Of a DNA stretch of 64,000 nt, positions 1 to 9,800 are shown piece after piece. Source of the stretch: DAINRZ01 sp964634885. Its GTDB lineage: Bacteria > Bacteroidota > Ignavibacteria > Kapaibacteriales > UBA2268. Each line of letters opens with the position of its first letter. Positions within the stretch are counted from its first letter, which is position 1. Where the stretch lies: contig CAZWLN010000008.1 in NCBI GenBank assembly GCA_964634885.1, forward strand, positions 1-64,000, given 5' to 3'. The notes under the pieces were generated by a model. It was not told where the DNA came from and ran no database searches. It was given only the letters and a program-made list of their open reading frames with translations. The translations under genes and the position numbers were made by a program.

Positions 1-273
1 TTTTATTTGTTTTTCAACATAAAAGAGACGCAAGGCCTTGCGTCTCTACCAAATCTATTGATATTACAGTCTCTTTACCGCCATCATTGTTAATATAATG
101 TTTCCCATACTGTATAGTGAAGAGCCATTTCTTTTTATTTACCCACTAAAAAATGATGAAGAGCCTTTATTATTTACTATAGCCACGAGTTGAAGCTCGA
201 GGCTATTAAACTCACATTTCATTTTTACCTAATCTAACATGTCCCGTGGAATTATGTCAGCATAAAAACAAAG
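1..273. repeat. Repeat-bearing intergenic region
   Basis: No gene is visible. There is a perfect 24-bp palindrome at 24-47 (core GCAAGGCCTTGC); a variant of it lies at 44476-44501. A stretch near 138-168 (ACCCACTA, then GATGAAGAGCC) recurs near 51800-51830. An imperfect inverted repeat near 181-208 (AGCCACGAG / CTCGAGGCT) resembles one near 43380-43401. These look like dispersed non-coding repeats. Confidence 0.6.
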
Positions 274-295
274 AAGGCAGCCCGAAAGCTGCCTT
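274..295 (-). terminator. Rho-independent terminator of lpdA
   Basis: An 8-bp perfect stem (AAGGCAGC / GCTGCCTT) with a 6-base loop lies just past the stop codon of the dihydrolipoyl dehydrogenase gene. Read on the minus strand it is followed by a T-rich stretch. Confidence 0.8.
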
Positions 296-323
296 AATAC
301 TGTGTACTATGTTCGTATCCTGA

Positions 324-1727
324 TTACACGTTGACCGATTCTCCGTATGCCTGTGCCGCAGCTTCCATTATGGCTTCGCTGAGGGTGGGGTGGGCGTGAA
401 TGGTTTTCATCAGGAATTTGCCTGTTGCTTCCAGAGTACGTGCAACACCGACCTCGCCGATCATTTCGGTAACTTCGGGGCCGATGAGGTGAGCACCGAG
501 TATCTCACCATGTTTGGCGTCGAGTACCAGCTTGGCAAACCCTTTTGCTTCGCCGATGCCGTTAGCTTTGCCGTTGGCAGTGAAAGGAAACTTGCCGATT
601 TTTACTTCATAGCCCTTTTCTATTGCTTTTGCTTCGGTGAGGCCTACGCTGGCAACCTGCGGCTGGCAGTAGGTACAGCCGGGTATATTGTCATATCTCA
701 TGCCTTCGTCGTGGTGGCCGGCAATGTTTTCGACGCAGACGAGGGCTTCGGCTGAAGCTTTGTGTGCGAGCCACGGCGGGCCGGCAACGTCGCCTATGGC
801 ATAGACGCCTTCGACGTTGGTTTTGAGGTATTTATCGACCTTGATGAAACCGCGGTCCGTTTCGATGCCCATTGCTTCCAGCCCAATGTTTTCGATATTG
901 GCCTGGATGCCGATGGCGTTCAGGGCAAGGTCGGCAGTCAGTGTCTGTTCTGTCCCGTCTTTTTTCTGAATGATGACTTCCACAGCATCGCCTTTTGCTT
1001 TCGCAGAAAGCACTTTCGTACTTGTAAGAATGTCGATCTTCAACTTGCGGTAGTTCCTTTCGAGTTCTTTCGATATGTCGGCATCTTCAACGGGGAGGAT
1101 CCTGTCCATCATCTCTATGACGGTAACCTTGGTGCCGAAGGCGTTGTAGAAGTATGCGAACTCGATGCCGATGGCACCGGCGCCCATTACGATGAGCGAG
1201 CCGGGAACCGTTTTTTGTATCATGGCTTCTTTGCTGGTGATGACTTTTTTATGGTCCACTTCGATGCCCGGGAACATACGCGGCCTTGCACCTGTTGAGA
1301 TGATGACGTGTTTAGCGGTAATAGTATCGGTGACATTGCCTTCTTTGTCACTGACTTCGACGACGCCCTTTGACTTAATTGAGCCGAAGCCTTTGACCTG
1401 GTTCACCTTGTATTTTTTGAAGAGGAATCCAACGCCGCTCGACATTTTCTCAGACACGTCGCGGCTTCTTTTGATAACCTGGTCGAAGTTCACTTTGACG
1501 TCTCCGGTTTCAAATCCGAAATCGCCGGCATGGCCGAGGAAACTCATATATTCGGCGCTTTTCAGCAGGGCTTTCGTCGGGATGCAGCCCCAGTTGAGAC
1601 AGACACCGCCGAGGTGCTCACGCTCCACACAAATCGTATTCAAACCAAGCTGGGCGGCGCGAATGGCAGCAACATAGCCGCCGGGGCCGGCCCCGATAAT
1701 TACAACATCACATTCATGGTTATTCAT
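324..1727 (-). CDS. lpdA: Dihydrolipoyl dehydrogenase (E3)
   Basis: This FAD enzyme reoxidises dihydrolipoamide in 2-oxoacid dehydrogenase complexes and passes electrons to NAD+. The protein has the N-terminal dinucleotide fold (VVIIGAGPGG), the redox disulfide CLNWGC, a central NAD-binding fold (GAGAIGIEFA), the second FAD motif (GVYAIGDVAG) and the C-terminal His-Glu pair in HAHPTLSEAI. The start at 1727 gives 467 aa and has AGGG upstream; a TTG seven codons earlier would only add residues ahead of the fold. It is the first gene of the window and stands alone, with a terminator behind it and no E1 or E2 genes nearby. Confidence 0.96.
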   Translation of the reverse strand: MNNHECDVVIIGAGPGGYVAAIRAAQLGLNTICVEREHLGGVCLNWGCIPTKALLKSAEYMSFLGHAGDFGFETGDVKVNFDQVIKRSRDVSEKMSSGVGFLFKKYKVNQVKGFGSIKSKGVVEVSDKEGNVTDTITAKHVIISTGARPRMFPGIEVDHKKVITSKEAMIQKTVPGSLIVMGAGAIGIEFAYFYNAFGTKVTVIEMMDRILPVEDADISKELERNYRKLKIDILTSTKVLSAKAKGDAVEVIIQKKDGTEQTLTADLALNAIGIQANIENIGLEAMGIETDRGFIKVDKYLKTNVEGVYAIGDVAGPPWLAHKASAEALVCVENIAGHHDEGMRYDNIPGCTYCQPQVASVGLTEAKAIEKGYEVKIGKFPFTANGKANGIGEAKGFAKLVLDAKHGEILGAHLIGPEVTEMIGEVGVARTLEATGKFLMKTIHAHPTLSEAIMEAAAQAYGESVNV

Positions 1728-1861
1728 AAGTAAAACCCTATCTGTCAAACAAATTTCAATTTATTTACAAAAAAGAAAACAATTTAAGGTAAATTTATTT
1801 CATATAAAAGGAGAATCAATTTGTAAAAGTGGAGAAAAAGCGTTAAATTGCATTTCTTTTT

Positions 1862-1935
1862 CGGGGTGTAGCGCAGCCCGGTAGCGCACTACGTTCGGGA
1901 CGTAGGGGCCGGAGGTTCAAATCCTCTCACCCCGA
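1862..1935 (+). tRNA. tRNA-Pro (anticodon CGG)
   Basis: A 74-nt cloverleaf. The acceptor stem CGGGGTG pairs with CACCCCG, the anticodon arm is CTACG-TTCGGGA-CGTAG with CGG at the anticodon, and the T arm carries GGTTCAAATCC. The discriminator base is A and CCA is not encoded. Its last 51 bases and 19 bases of flank are duplicated at 4071-4140, so this gene is the anchor of a small island. Confidence 0.97.
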
Positions 1936-1954
1936 CTAAGAAAAATCCGGGGCC
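1885..1954 (+). repeat. 70-bp direct repeat, copy 1 (putative att site in tRNA)
   Basis: From CGCACT inside the D arm of tRNA-Pro to GGGGCC 19 bases past its end, the sequence is identical over 70 bases to 4071-4140. It covers the anticodon arm and the 3' half of the tRNA, the usual target of tyrosine recombinases. The last part, CCCCG...CGGGG then CCTTTT at copy 1 only, could also form a short terminator hairpin. Confidence 0.93.
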
Positions 1955-2225
1955 TTTTGATTGACCGTTTTAGGGTATTGTCTTTAACTTTTTCATTCAC
2001 AACGTTATCATTTTTTCCGGTAACTCATTGCCTTGTCCGGGCAGACACTGTGCTATTTTTTGAGGCAAGTGCGAAGTCCCCGGCAGGTATCTGTCGTTAG
2101 ATAAGCATAATCGCCTAATCAGACATATACTCTGCCGGGCTTGGAATAGTTTAAGCGCCACATAGGCAGCATACAGGGAAAGGCCTCCTGGCAGATGAAA
2201 AGCAATATCGCCAGTAGAAGGGGCA
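1955..2225. other. Island left end without a convincing gene
   Basis: This stretch lies between the tRNA-proximal repeat and the first cargo gene. It holds an inverted repeat CCCGGCAG (2079-2086) and CTGCCGGG (2132-2139) spaced by 45 bases. An 81-codon minus-strand frame (1997-2242) exists, but it overlaps the next gene and shows no protein-like composition, so it is not called. Confidence 0.5.
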
Positions 2226-3521
2226 TTAATTGACCACAACAAAATTCTTGCATATTCTTTCTTTTCCGGTATTAATTATGCAAATGTAATATCCATTAGG
2301 GTAGTTATCGGTTAAGATAGAATGTTCGGTGCCAGAATAATACTCATTGCCGTAAATATCGATTATTTGGATGAAATACTCCTCTTCGCATTCTATAATT
2401 AAAATATCATTAGCTGGGTTTGGATAGAGTTTAACGGAATTGTGATTATCATCAATTGAATTCGGGTATTCTATTAGTTTGTATAAATATCCTGTTTCCT
2501 GTTCATCAAAGTCATATATGTCCCAATTCCAATCGATTGCCCAACAGTTATCTAAGCCCCCGTTTATAAATATTTTCCATGTATATAATTCCGGTTGATA
2601 TATTAATATTTTCCATGTCTCTCCATTGTCGTAAGTTTCGAAAACAAGGCCTGAAGTTGTAAACGCATAGCCGTGATTCCAATCAGTGAAATATATTTTT
2701 TCGAAATGTTGATATTTGTAATATAATGATTTACATTTATATTTTAATGTCCAGTTTCCCATGCTGTCTCTTTTCATAATACTGCCGGTTGGTCCGTGAT
2801 ATAGTCCGGTTCCAGTAAAGGCAATTTTATCGTTGATAAAAAGAATATCATATATTTCAATTGTGTTTTCTTCTTCTTCGTAATATTCACTACAGTCCCA
2901 AGTATTCCCCCCGTCTGTTGTTTTTAAAATACATGTGCCATCGTCCTGCATTGGATAAAAACTAATATATCCGATGAGATATCCAACCATATCGTTTATA
3001 AAATATATTTTATTAATCCCGGCCCAATATTCAGTAATGCTTATATGTGTCCAATTTACCCCCCCATCTGTTGTTTTGTAGATGCCGGTACTTGTAACAC
3101 TTGATCCTACATATCCGACGGTATCGTTTACAAAAGATATACAATCCAAAATAAGATTTGTTTCGAATTGAGTGTTCCATGTATAACCCCCGTTGTTTGT
3201 GTTTAGGATAATACCGTGCATGTTTTTATTCTCACTGTCGCCTTTACCGCCTACAATCCATCCATTATTCTTATTAATAAAGTAGATATCTAGTAAATTA
3301 AGATCAGTTTCTGATTCTCTTAATTTCCATTTGTACCCCCCGTCTGTTGTTTTTATTATTTTTCCATTCTGTCCTGCAGCCCATCCTAAATTATCATCTA
3401 AAAAAAATACTGTACGGATGTTTTTATTTAAAGTATCTTCTGAAATTTTTTCAAATTTATACTCTGCCGATAATTGGATAATTGCTATAATTATAACAAC
3501 TATATATAGCAAGTATTTCAT
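2226..3521 (-). CDS. T9SS-sorted YCF48/BNR-like beta-propeller protein
   Basis: An exported protein of 431 aa with an N-terminal signal peptide. Repeated Asp-box-like motifs such as KTTDGGYKW, KTTDGGVNW and KTTDGGNTW point to a YCF48/sialidase-like propeller, and the C-terminal module (LYPNPANDILII ... FVVVN) resembles a T9SS sorting domain. It is the only clear cargo of the 2.2-kb island between the 70-bp repeats. It is more AT-rich than most genes here, which fits later acquisition. The ligand is unknown; related propellers recur at 47-58 kb. Confidence 0.85.
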   Translation of the reverse strand: MKYLLYIVVIIIAIIQLSAEYKFEKISEDTLNKNIRTVFFLDDNLGWAAGQNGKIIKTTDGGYKWKLRESETDLNLLDIYFINKNNGWIVGGKGDSENKNMHGIILNTNNGGYTWNTQFETNLILDCISFVNDTVGYVGSSVTSTGIYKTTDGGVNWTHISITEYWAGINKIYFINDMVGYLIGYISFYPMQDDGTCILKTTDGGNTWDCSEYYEEEENTIEIYDILFINDKIAFTGTGLYHGPTGSIMKRDSMGNWTLKYKCKSLYYKYQHFEKIYFTDWNHGYAFTTSGLVFETYDNGETWKILIYQPELYTWKIFINGGLDNCWAIDWNWDIYDFDEQETGYLYKLIEYPNSIDDNHNSVKLYPNPANDILIIECEEEYFIQIIDIYGNEYYSGTEHSILTDNYPNGYYICIINTGKERICKNFVVVN

Positions 3522-3609
3522 AAAACCACCTATAATTAATTTAAAACATTTGAAGAAAGAAAGAAAACCTATATTTTGCCCGGGGGCTCCCGCTTGCTCC
3601 CAGGCGATA

Positions 3610-3762
3610 TTATACCATTTTCATGATCCTGAACACCGGCACGGAAATCTTGAAATCGTCGAAGATATTTCCCATTGGGCTGATTGAAGGGTTGCATACT
3701 GAAATTTCGACAAATCTTTTGACCATTACGTTCTCAGAAATTTCCGTCTTTTTACTGCCCAT
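3610..3762 (-). CDS. Possible small ORF of 50 codons inside the island
   Basis: An ATG frame of 50 codons (starts MGSKKTEISE, ends RIMKMV). Its codons are less AT-rich than the surrounding DNA, suggesting a real or once-real gene. There is no recognisable domain and no strong ribosome binding site. It could be the tail of a decayed gene. Confidence 0.25.
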   Translation of the reverse strand: MGSKKTEISENVMVKRFVEISVCNPSISPMGNIFDDFKISVPVFRIMKMV

Positions 3763-4070
3763 TGCAGTTAAGCATTTACTATTCATAGCAGAGAAATAAA
3801 AATTTACAAGTTTCGAGGATTCGTTGGTCTTTATATCTTACTATCTTAATATTTAAGATAATGTCCGTATTGATTTCTCGTTGTCCTGGCTCTGAAAACT
3901 ATGGCCTTTTATGTATTAGAAATATTAAGAAATCTACCATTCGACAATCCCGTGAACTTTTTTTTCTCAAAATTATCAATCTCATTTGTATCTTAAATTA
4001 TGCAAATATTTTAAGATAAAAAAATAAAATATTTGGTCTTCAATCATTGATAAATACTAACAATTCGTTT
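3763..4070. other. AT-rich stretch, no gene seen
   Basis: A very AT-rich segment at the right end of the island, before the second 70-bp repeat. No open frame, integrase remnant or RNA gene could be recognised. Confidence 0.5.
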
Positions 4071-4140
4071 CGCACTACGTTCGGGACGTAGGGGCCGGAG
4101 GTTCAAATCCTCTCACCCCGACTAAGAAAAATCCGGGGCC
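4071..4140 (+). repeat. 70-bp direct repeat, copy 2 (partial tRNA-Pro, putative att site)
   Basis: An exact copy of 1885-1954. It lacks the acceptor 5' strand and most of the D arm, so it cannot be a working tRNA. It ends two bases before the stop codon of the ATPase gene at 4143. Confidence 0.93.
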
Positions 4141-4142
4141 GG

Positions 4143-5885
4143 TTAATGTTCTTCTTCTGCAACCTTGATGATTTCATATATTGTATCGAGCTTTTCTCTG
4201 ATCTCAGGGTCGATTGCGCCGGGTTCAAGGTATTGGATCAATGTGTAGTATTCTCCTTTTGACTTCCCGATTCTTCTCCCGGTTTTTTTGTAATAATCCT
4301 TCAGGACATTATCCAGATAGTCGGAAAGCTTTTCATTGCGCCAGAATTCTTCGTCGCTGTCGGCTAAAGCTTTTGGTGTTGTGTTGATTTTGATGCTTTC
4401 TTCCATCATATCGACATAATTGGAACTGAACAGGTCTCCTTGTTCGGATTCAGACTCGGCAAAACGCTTCAATACTTTCGGAACAGCGAAATAGTTCTCA
4501 AACTCTCTTTTCTTCCATGTAAGTATCGTTAAATTGGGATTTGCAATATCTTTGTCGAGCCTGTTAAACAGAGCCACTCCGTGCAATTCCCTGATTACCT
4601 GTTTCAATCCGAAGAAATGCTGGTATGCATCATTGGGAAGATTATTGGAAAGGTAGTGTATATTGGGCCTTTCAAGTAAAGGCTCAACCGGGTGTCGGAG
4701 CGCTTTGGCAAATGCTTTAAGCATCAGCCAGTCAGTAGTCCCTTCCAGGTACAGGATGTAGCGGTGCACCTTCGAATAATAATATTTATCCCAACCAATA
4801 TCAATCAGGGACTTCTTGAATTGGGCAATATCCTGATTGTTGTTCAGGTTCTGGGTTTCATCTCCGAATATTCCAACAACGGTATCATTTTCTCCGGCCT
4901 GGTTGAGGACAACTTCGGAGTGGCTGGCGATAATCAACTGTGAATCCTGTTCCTTAGCGACTTCTACCAATAAATTATAGATTTCTCTCTGGCGAAGTAC
5001 TTCTAAGTGGGCGTCAGGTTCATCGATTAGTATTACCCTGCCGGGATTGGAATACATATATGCTAAGAGAAGCAGTACCTGGTGAAAGCCTCTTCCTCCC
5101 GAGGACAGATCATACCTGATTCGGTCTTCGGTGTAGAACATTTCAATCTGGCCTGTCTCATGTCGGAAAACCGGTTCTTCTATGTCGATAAGGAACTTAT
5201 CATGAATATGCTTTTTCAGGGATTCCCACCTGTTTATCCCATTATTGCCATTGCCTTCTCTTTCCGGATGGATTAACTGGTAAATAATATTCCTAAGGAC
5301 ATCCGCGGTTTTACCCATACCAACCCTGACATCGATTGATCCCGGGGTAAGTTTATCTTCGTCAGCAGCAAGGCCGGACATGGGTTGCAGGTAAGCAATC
5401 CGTTCATGATACGCTGCGGGGGCGATTATTCTTTCTTCTTCCGTAAGGCTTTTCAGGCCAAGAGGACGGCAATATATGGCTTCAGTATTGAAAAAATCGA
5501 ATTCGAGGGAACTGTGCCATGATTCATTATTTCTAATACCTTCAACTTCAATTTCAATTTTTATATTCTTTGTATTCCTGGAGCCGGCTTCGCCTGTAGA
5601 TTCCCTGACGTGCCGGTAGTTCCACATAAGTTTCGAATCGGGAACAGGTAAGTTGATGAGGTCTTTCCTGTTTATTGCTACACCGGACCTTTTTGATTTG
5701 GTATTGTCCTTACGGTTTACCCTTTTTTCGTTCCACTTCCTCATGCCTGCGTCCCAGAGGGTAAGCGCCTGAAGTATTGTTGTTTTTCCTGAATTATTAG
5801 GGCCGACAAGTACAACGGGATTGCCTTATTCAAAGGAAATCTCTTTAAACTTCTTAAAGTTCCTGATTGCTATTTTTGTAATCAT
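4143..5885 (-). pseudogene. OLD-like AAA ATPase/TOPRIM protein, interrupted by a stop codon
   Basis: Reading from the ATG at 5883-5885, the frame encodes a typical start (MITKIAIRNFKKFKEISFE), then TAA at 5826-5828, then GNPVVLVGPNNSGKTT with Walker A, then 560 codons in the same frame. Later parts show a signature-like SSGGRGFHQ, Walker B LIDEPDAHLE, switch His in ASHSEV and a TOPRIM-like YLEGTTDW. This is the layout of OLD-family nucleases, which include phage-defence effectors. The longest ATG frame after the stop (5744, 533 aa) lacks Walker A and should be inactive. The simplest explanation is a CAA-to-TAA change. The gene ends two bases from att copy 2. Confidence 0.85.
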
Positions 5886-5988
5886 CAGTATCCAATTTCA
5901 TACAACAAATGTTCATATTAAAAATAAGAAAATATCCGGTGATTCAAAAATAGTATAATATAGTCAGGGAAACCGGGAGTTAATGGCT

Positions 5989-6519
5989 CTATAAATTCAG
6001 CCTCAGTCCGGCGTACAGTTGAAACAGCGTGATGTCTTTATTCATATGGTAGAAGAAAGTACTACCGAATTCGACGCCGAGATTGTCGGTGATATTAGTC
6101 ATAAGGCCCAGGGTGCCGTAGAGAGCGATTCTCGTCGTATTATCGTCTGATAGTAATGCCGGGCCAAGTGCGACAGTAATGTTTCGTAAAGGCAGTCGGT
6201 AGAACAAGGCTAATATTTCTTTGTCGTAATCACCTTCTATTTCCGAATAATTTGAAGTCTCCCATTCAGCTCTGTAGTACCTGAATCCCCAAAAGGCAAG
6301 CTTTTTTTTGTCAAGAATAAATTCTGCCCCCAAGTAGTAAATGAATCGTGAATCGGTGTTGTTGCCCTGGTTGAAGCCGAGCCCGCCGCCACCAACAATG
6401 CTTAAAATAAGTGAAGGTTTCCATTGAAGTCGGGTCGAATCCGAATTGTTTGCCTGACCTGAAGAGTAAACTGTGCCGGCCATTAATGTCAACAATAATA
6501 AGAATGAAGCCGTTTTCAT
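5989..6519 (-). CDS. Small outer-membrane beta-barrel-like protein
   Basis: A predicted exported protein of 176 aa. The start at 6519 gives a clean signal peptide (MKTASFLLLLTLMAGTVYSSG); the frame extends 41 codons upstream, but those residues look untranslated. The mature part alternates aromatic and polar residues (FWGFRYYRAEWE, YHMNKDITLFQLYAGLRLNL) and ends in a hydrophobic strand, as outer-membrane barrels do. No family was recognised and no function is assigned. It is divergent from the histidine kinase gene. Confidence 0.7.
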   Translation of the reverse strand: MKTASFLLLLTLMAGTVYSSGQANNSDSTRLQWKPSLILSIVGGGGLGFNQGNNTDSRFIYYLGAEFILDKKKLAFWGFRYYRAEWETSNYSEIEGDYDKEILALFYRLPLRNITVALGPALLSDDNTTRIALYGTLGLMTNITDNLGVEFGSTFFYHMNKDITLFQLYAGLRLNL

Positions 6520-6888
6520 TATGCCGCAAATCAATTGTCGCAGGCAGCCGCGCAAATTCATTTCCTGCATATTAACATTTTTACAAGTTAATAACAATGC
6601 CATTATCCGGACCTCCAATCCAAATTCTTTAAAAAAAAACATCAGTTAAAAACAATTTACAAATATTTTATCTCTAAAGCAATAAATGTTAGCCTTTTAG
6701 TAAGGCTTCCCATCTAGTTCTTCGACACTATTATTCAATGATAGCTGACTATGAAAGACAGTAAAGAAAAATCCCTTTTAATCGATAATAAAGTTGATAA
6801 TGATATTACTTTAAAATAAAGATAGTAGAAAAAAGGATGAGGAATACGTAATTTTTAATTGAAATCCTTAAAGAATGGGGAAGTCCTG

Positions 6889-9800
6889 ATGATTGAAAAT
6901 AGTGAATTTAATCTTGATGACAACAAAGCCGATTGCGATAATTCCAATGATAGTACAGGAATATATTTCCATCAATTCTTTGACAGCCACGATTCTGTCG
7001 CTCTTTTGATTGACGGAACCGATCTGAGGATTATTGACTTCAACAGGGCTGCCCTCGATTTCTACGGATTCGCAGAAGATGTATTTTCAGAAATGAAATT
7101 GTCGGATTTCACATTTCATAGCAACGATAATCCTGTTGACCGGATTGACGATTTGAAGAAAGGTTCCAACATCAGGCAAAAGCTGAAAGACGGGTCTTTG
7201 AGGTACGTTGAATTGTCCAGGTCAACTTTTACCGATTGTAATTCCAAATATATTTTGCTAATCGTCAGCGACATTACAGGAATATATGTTCGAGACAGCG
7301 GCTTAGAGCTGAAAGCAGAGTGGCTGGAAGCCATTTTCCAATCTACCTTGTCAGGCCTGATAATCATTGAAAAGAAAACACACCGCATCGTTGACATTAA
7401 TCAGGCAGCCCTCGACATGATCCAGTCAAACAAAGAACAGGTTGTCGGCATGTTGTGCCATAACTTCGTTTGTCCAGCCAACCTGTTTAATTGCCCGGTA
7501 ACAGACCTGAACCAACAGGTTAAAAACCAGGAAAAGATACTGTACAGGACAGACGGTTCAAAAATGAATATACTGAAGTCCGTCAGCGAACTCGACATCG
7601 GTGGCAATTCATACCTGATTGAAAGTATTATCGACATCGACACCCGAAAAGAAATTGAGAATAAATTCAGAAATATTTTCGAATCCATCGATGATTTGTA
7701 CTACCAGTCCGATCTTGATGGAAAGATTACATTGCTTTCTCCGTCGGTATTGAAGATTACGGGCTGGACACAGGAAGAACTGACGGGAAAATATACTTCT
7801 GAAGTCTATGTAAACCCACTTGACAGGTTACAGTTGGTTGAAACCCTTCAAAGAGAAGGCTCTGTAAAGGACTATGAACTGCTGCTGAAAAAAAAGGACG
7901 GTTCTCCGATTAATGCTTCCATGTCGGGGAGCATTATTTTCAACACGGATGGCAATCCCATCGGGGTGCGTGGCCTGTTAAGGGATATTACTGAAAGAAA
8001 GAAGCTGGAAAATATCCAGGAATACTTTCATTCTTTCAGGAATCTCCTTCTGTCGCTCTCCGAAAGGTTTGTTACCTTCTCTGTCAATGAGATCGATGAA
8101 GTGTTCGATTCGGTATTATATGAGGTCGGGACATTTTTCAATATCGACAGAAGCTACATCTTCATGTTCAACTGGAAGACCGGGACGATGAGCAATACGA
8201 ATGAATGGTGTGCTTACGGAATTCCGTCGGAGATTGAAAATCTTCAAAACATCAGTAACATTGGCCTGGCTGTTTGGGTAAATGAACTGCTGGCTTTCAG
8301 GCCCATATATATTCCGGATGTCTCTGAACTTGAAGGCGACTGGACTAATGTGCAAAGTGTTCTCGAAGAACAAAACATAAAATCACTCGTAGTAGTCCCG
8401 ATAACATATTATCAAAATGTTTTGGGCTTCATAGGATTTGATTCCGTTGTCAAACACAGGGAATGGCATGAAGAGGAGATTGCATTGTTGAGTATCCTTG
8501 CTAACAATATTTCTAAAGCCATTGTCAGGAAACAGACAGAGGAGGCCCTCATAAACAGTGAAGAACGCTACCGTTACCTCTCAGAGAATATGGCCGATGT
8601 TGTCTGGGTCATTGACCTGCAGCATATGAAGTTCCAGTATATCAGCCCCTCGGTCGAAAAACTCTTAGGCCATCCGGCACAGGATCTTATTGCCCAGCCG
8701 ATTGAGAAAACAATTACACCAGAGTCTTTTAAGCTTATGAAAGAAGACGTATTAAAAAGGGTGAACCAATTTAAACAAGACGACAGAAGTGCAATTACCT
8801 CGGTGAATGAAATCGAACAGATATGCAGAGACGGGCGGGTCATAATTTCTGAAATCGTATCTACACTTAATGAGGATGACAAAGGCAATTTCATCCTAAT
8901 AGGTGTCTCCAGGAATATTACGAACAGGAAAGCAATTGAAAACGCTCTGAAAGAAAATGAGAAGCGCCTGAATATGTTCTTCAGCATGTCCTTGGACGGC
9001 TTTTTCTTTATGATGCTCGACAGGCCTGTCCGTTGGGACGACAGTGTGGACAAGGAAGCGGTACTCGATTATGTCTTTGACCATCAGAGGATTACCGAGA
9101 TCAATGACGCCATGCTCCGGCACTACAGGGCTCAGAAGGACGAATTCCTCGGCCTGACTCCGAACGACGTCTTTAAAAACAATATTGCTTTCGGAAGAAA
9201 TATCTGGAGGCAACTCTTCGACGAAGGCAATCTGCACATCGAAACTGACGAGAGGCGGATGGACGGCAGCCACATGTGGATAGAAGGTGATTACACATGC
9301 CTGCTTGATGAAGAGGGAATGGTAATCGGACACTTCGGTGTTCAGAGAGACGTTACTGAAAGAAAAAAAGCCGAAGAGGAGATCAATAAACTTCTCACCG
9401 GCATCGAACAAAGCCCTGTCTCGATTATAATAACCAACATCGCAGGGAACATTGAGTATGTCAATCCGAAAGGCATTGAACTGACAGGCTACACAGTTGA
9501 TGAATTGCTTGGTAAAAAGCCGAATATTCTTAAAAATGATTACTATCCACACGAGTATTCAACCGAATTATGGAATCATATCAATTCAGGACAGACATGG
9601 CAGGGTGAGTTTTACAACCAGAAAAAGGACGGCGATTTCTTTTGGGTGCTGGCTTCTGTTTCACCAATCAGGAATAACGATGGAGAAATCACTCATTTGA
9701 TTGTAATACAGGAAGATATTACCGACAGAAAGAAAACTGACGAGGAACTGAACGAATTGCTGATACAGTTGAGCGAATCGCATAAAATCATCGAAGAAAA

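Noticed and set aside
1997..2242. 81-codon minus-strand ORF beside the tRNA
   Set aside because: It overlaps the propeller gene, lacks a ribosome binding site and looks unlike protein; the DNA holds an inverted repeat instead.
4071..4140. Second tRNA-Pro gene
   Set aside because: Only the 3' part is present; the acceptor 5' strand and most of the D arm are missing.
5742..5744. Start of an intact 533-aa ATPase
   Set aside because: This ATG comes after the Walker A motif; the natural start is at 5885 and the frame between carries a stop codon.
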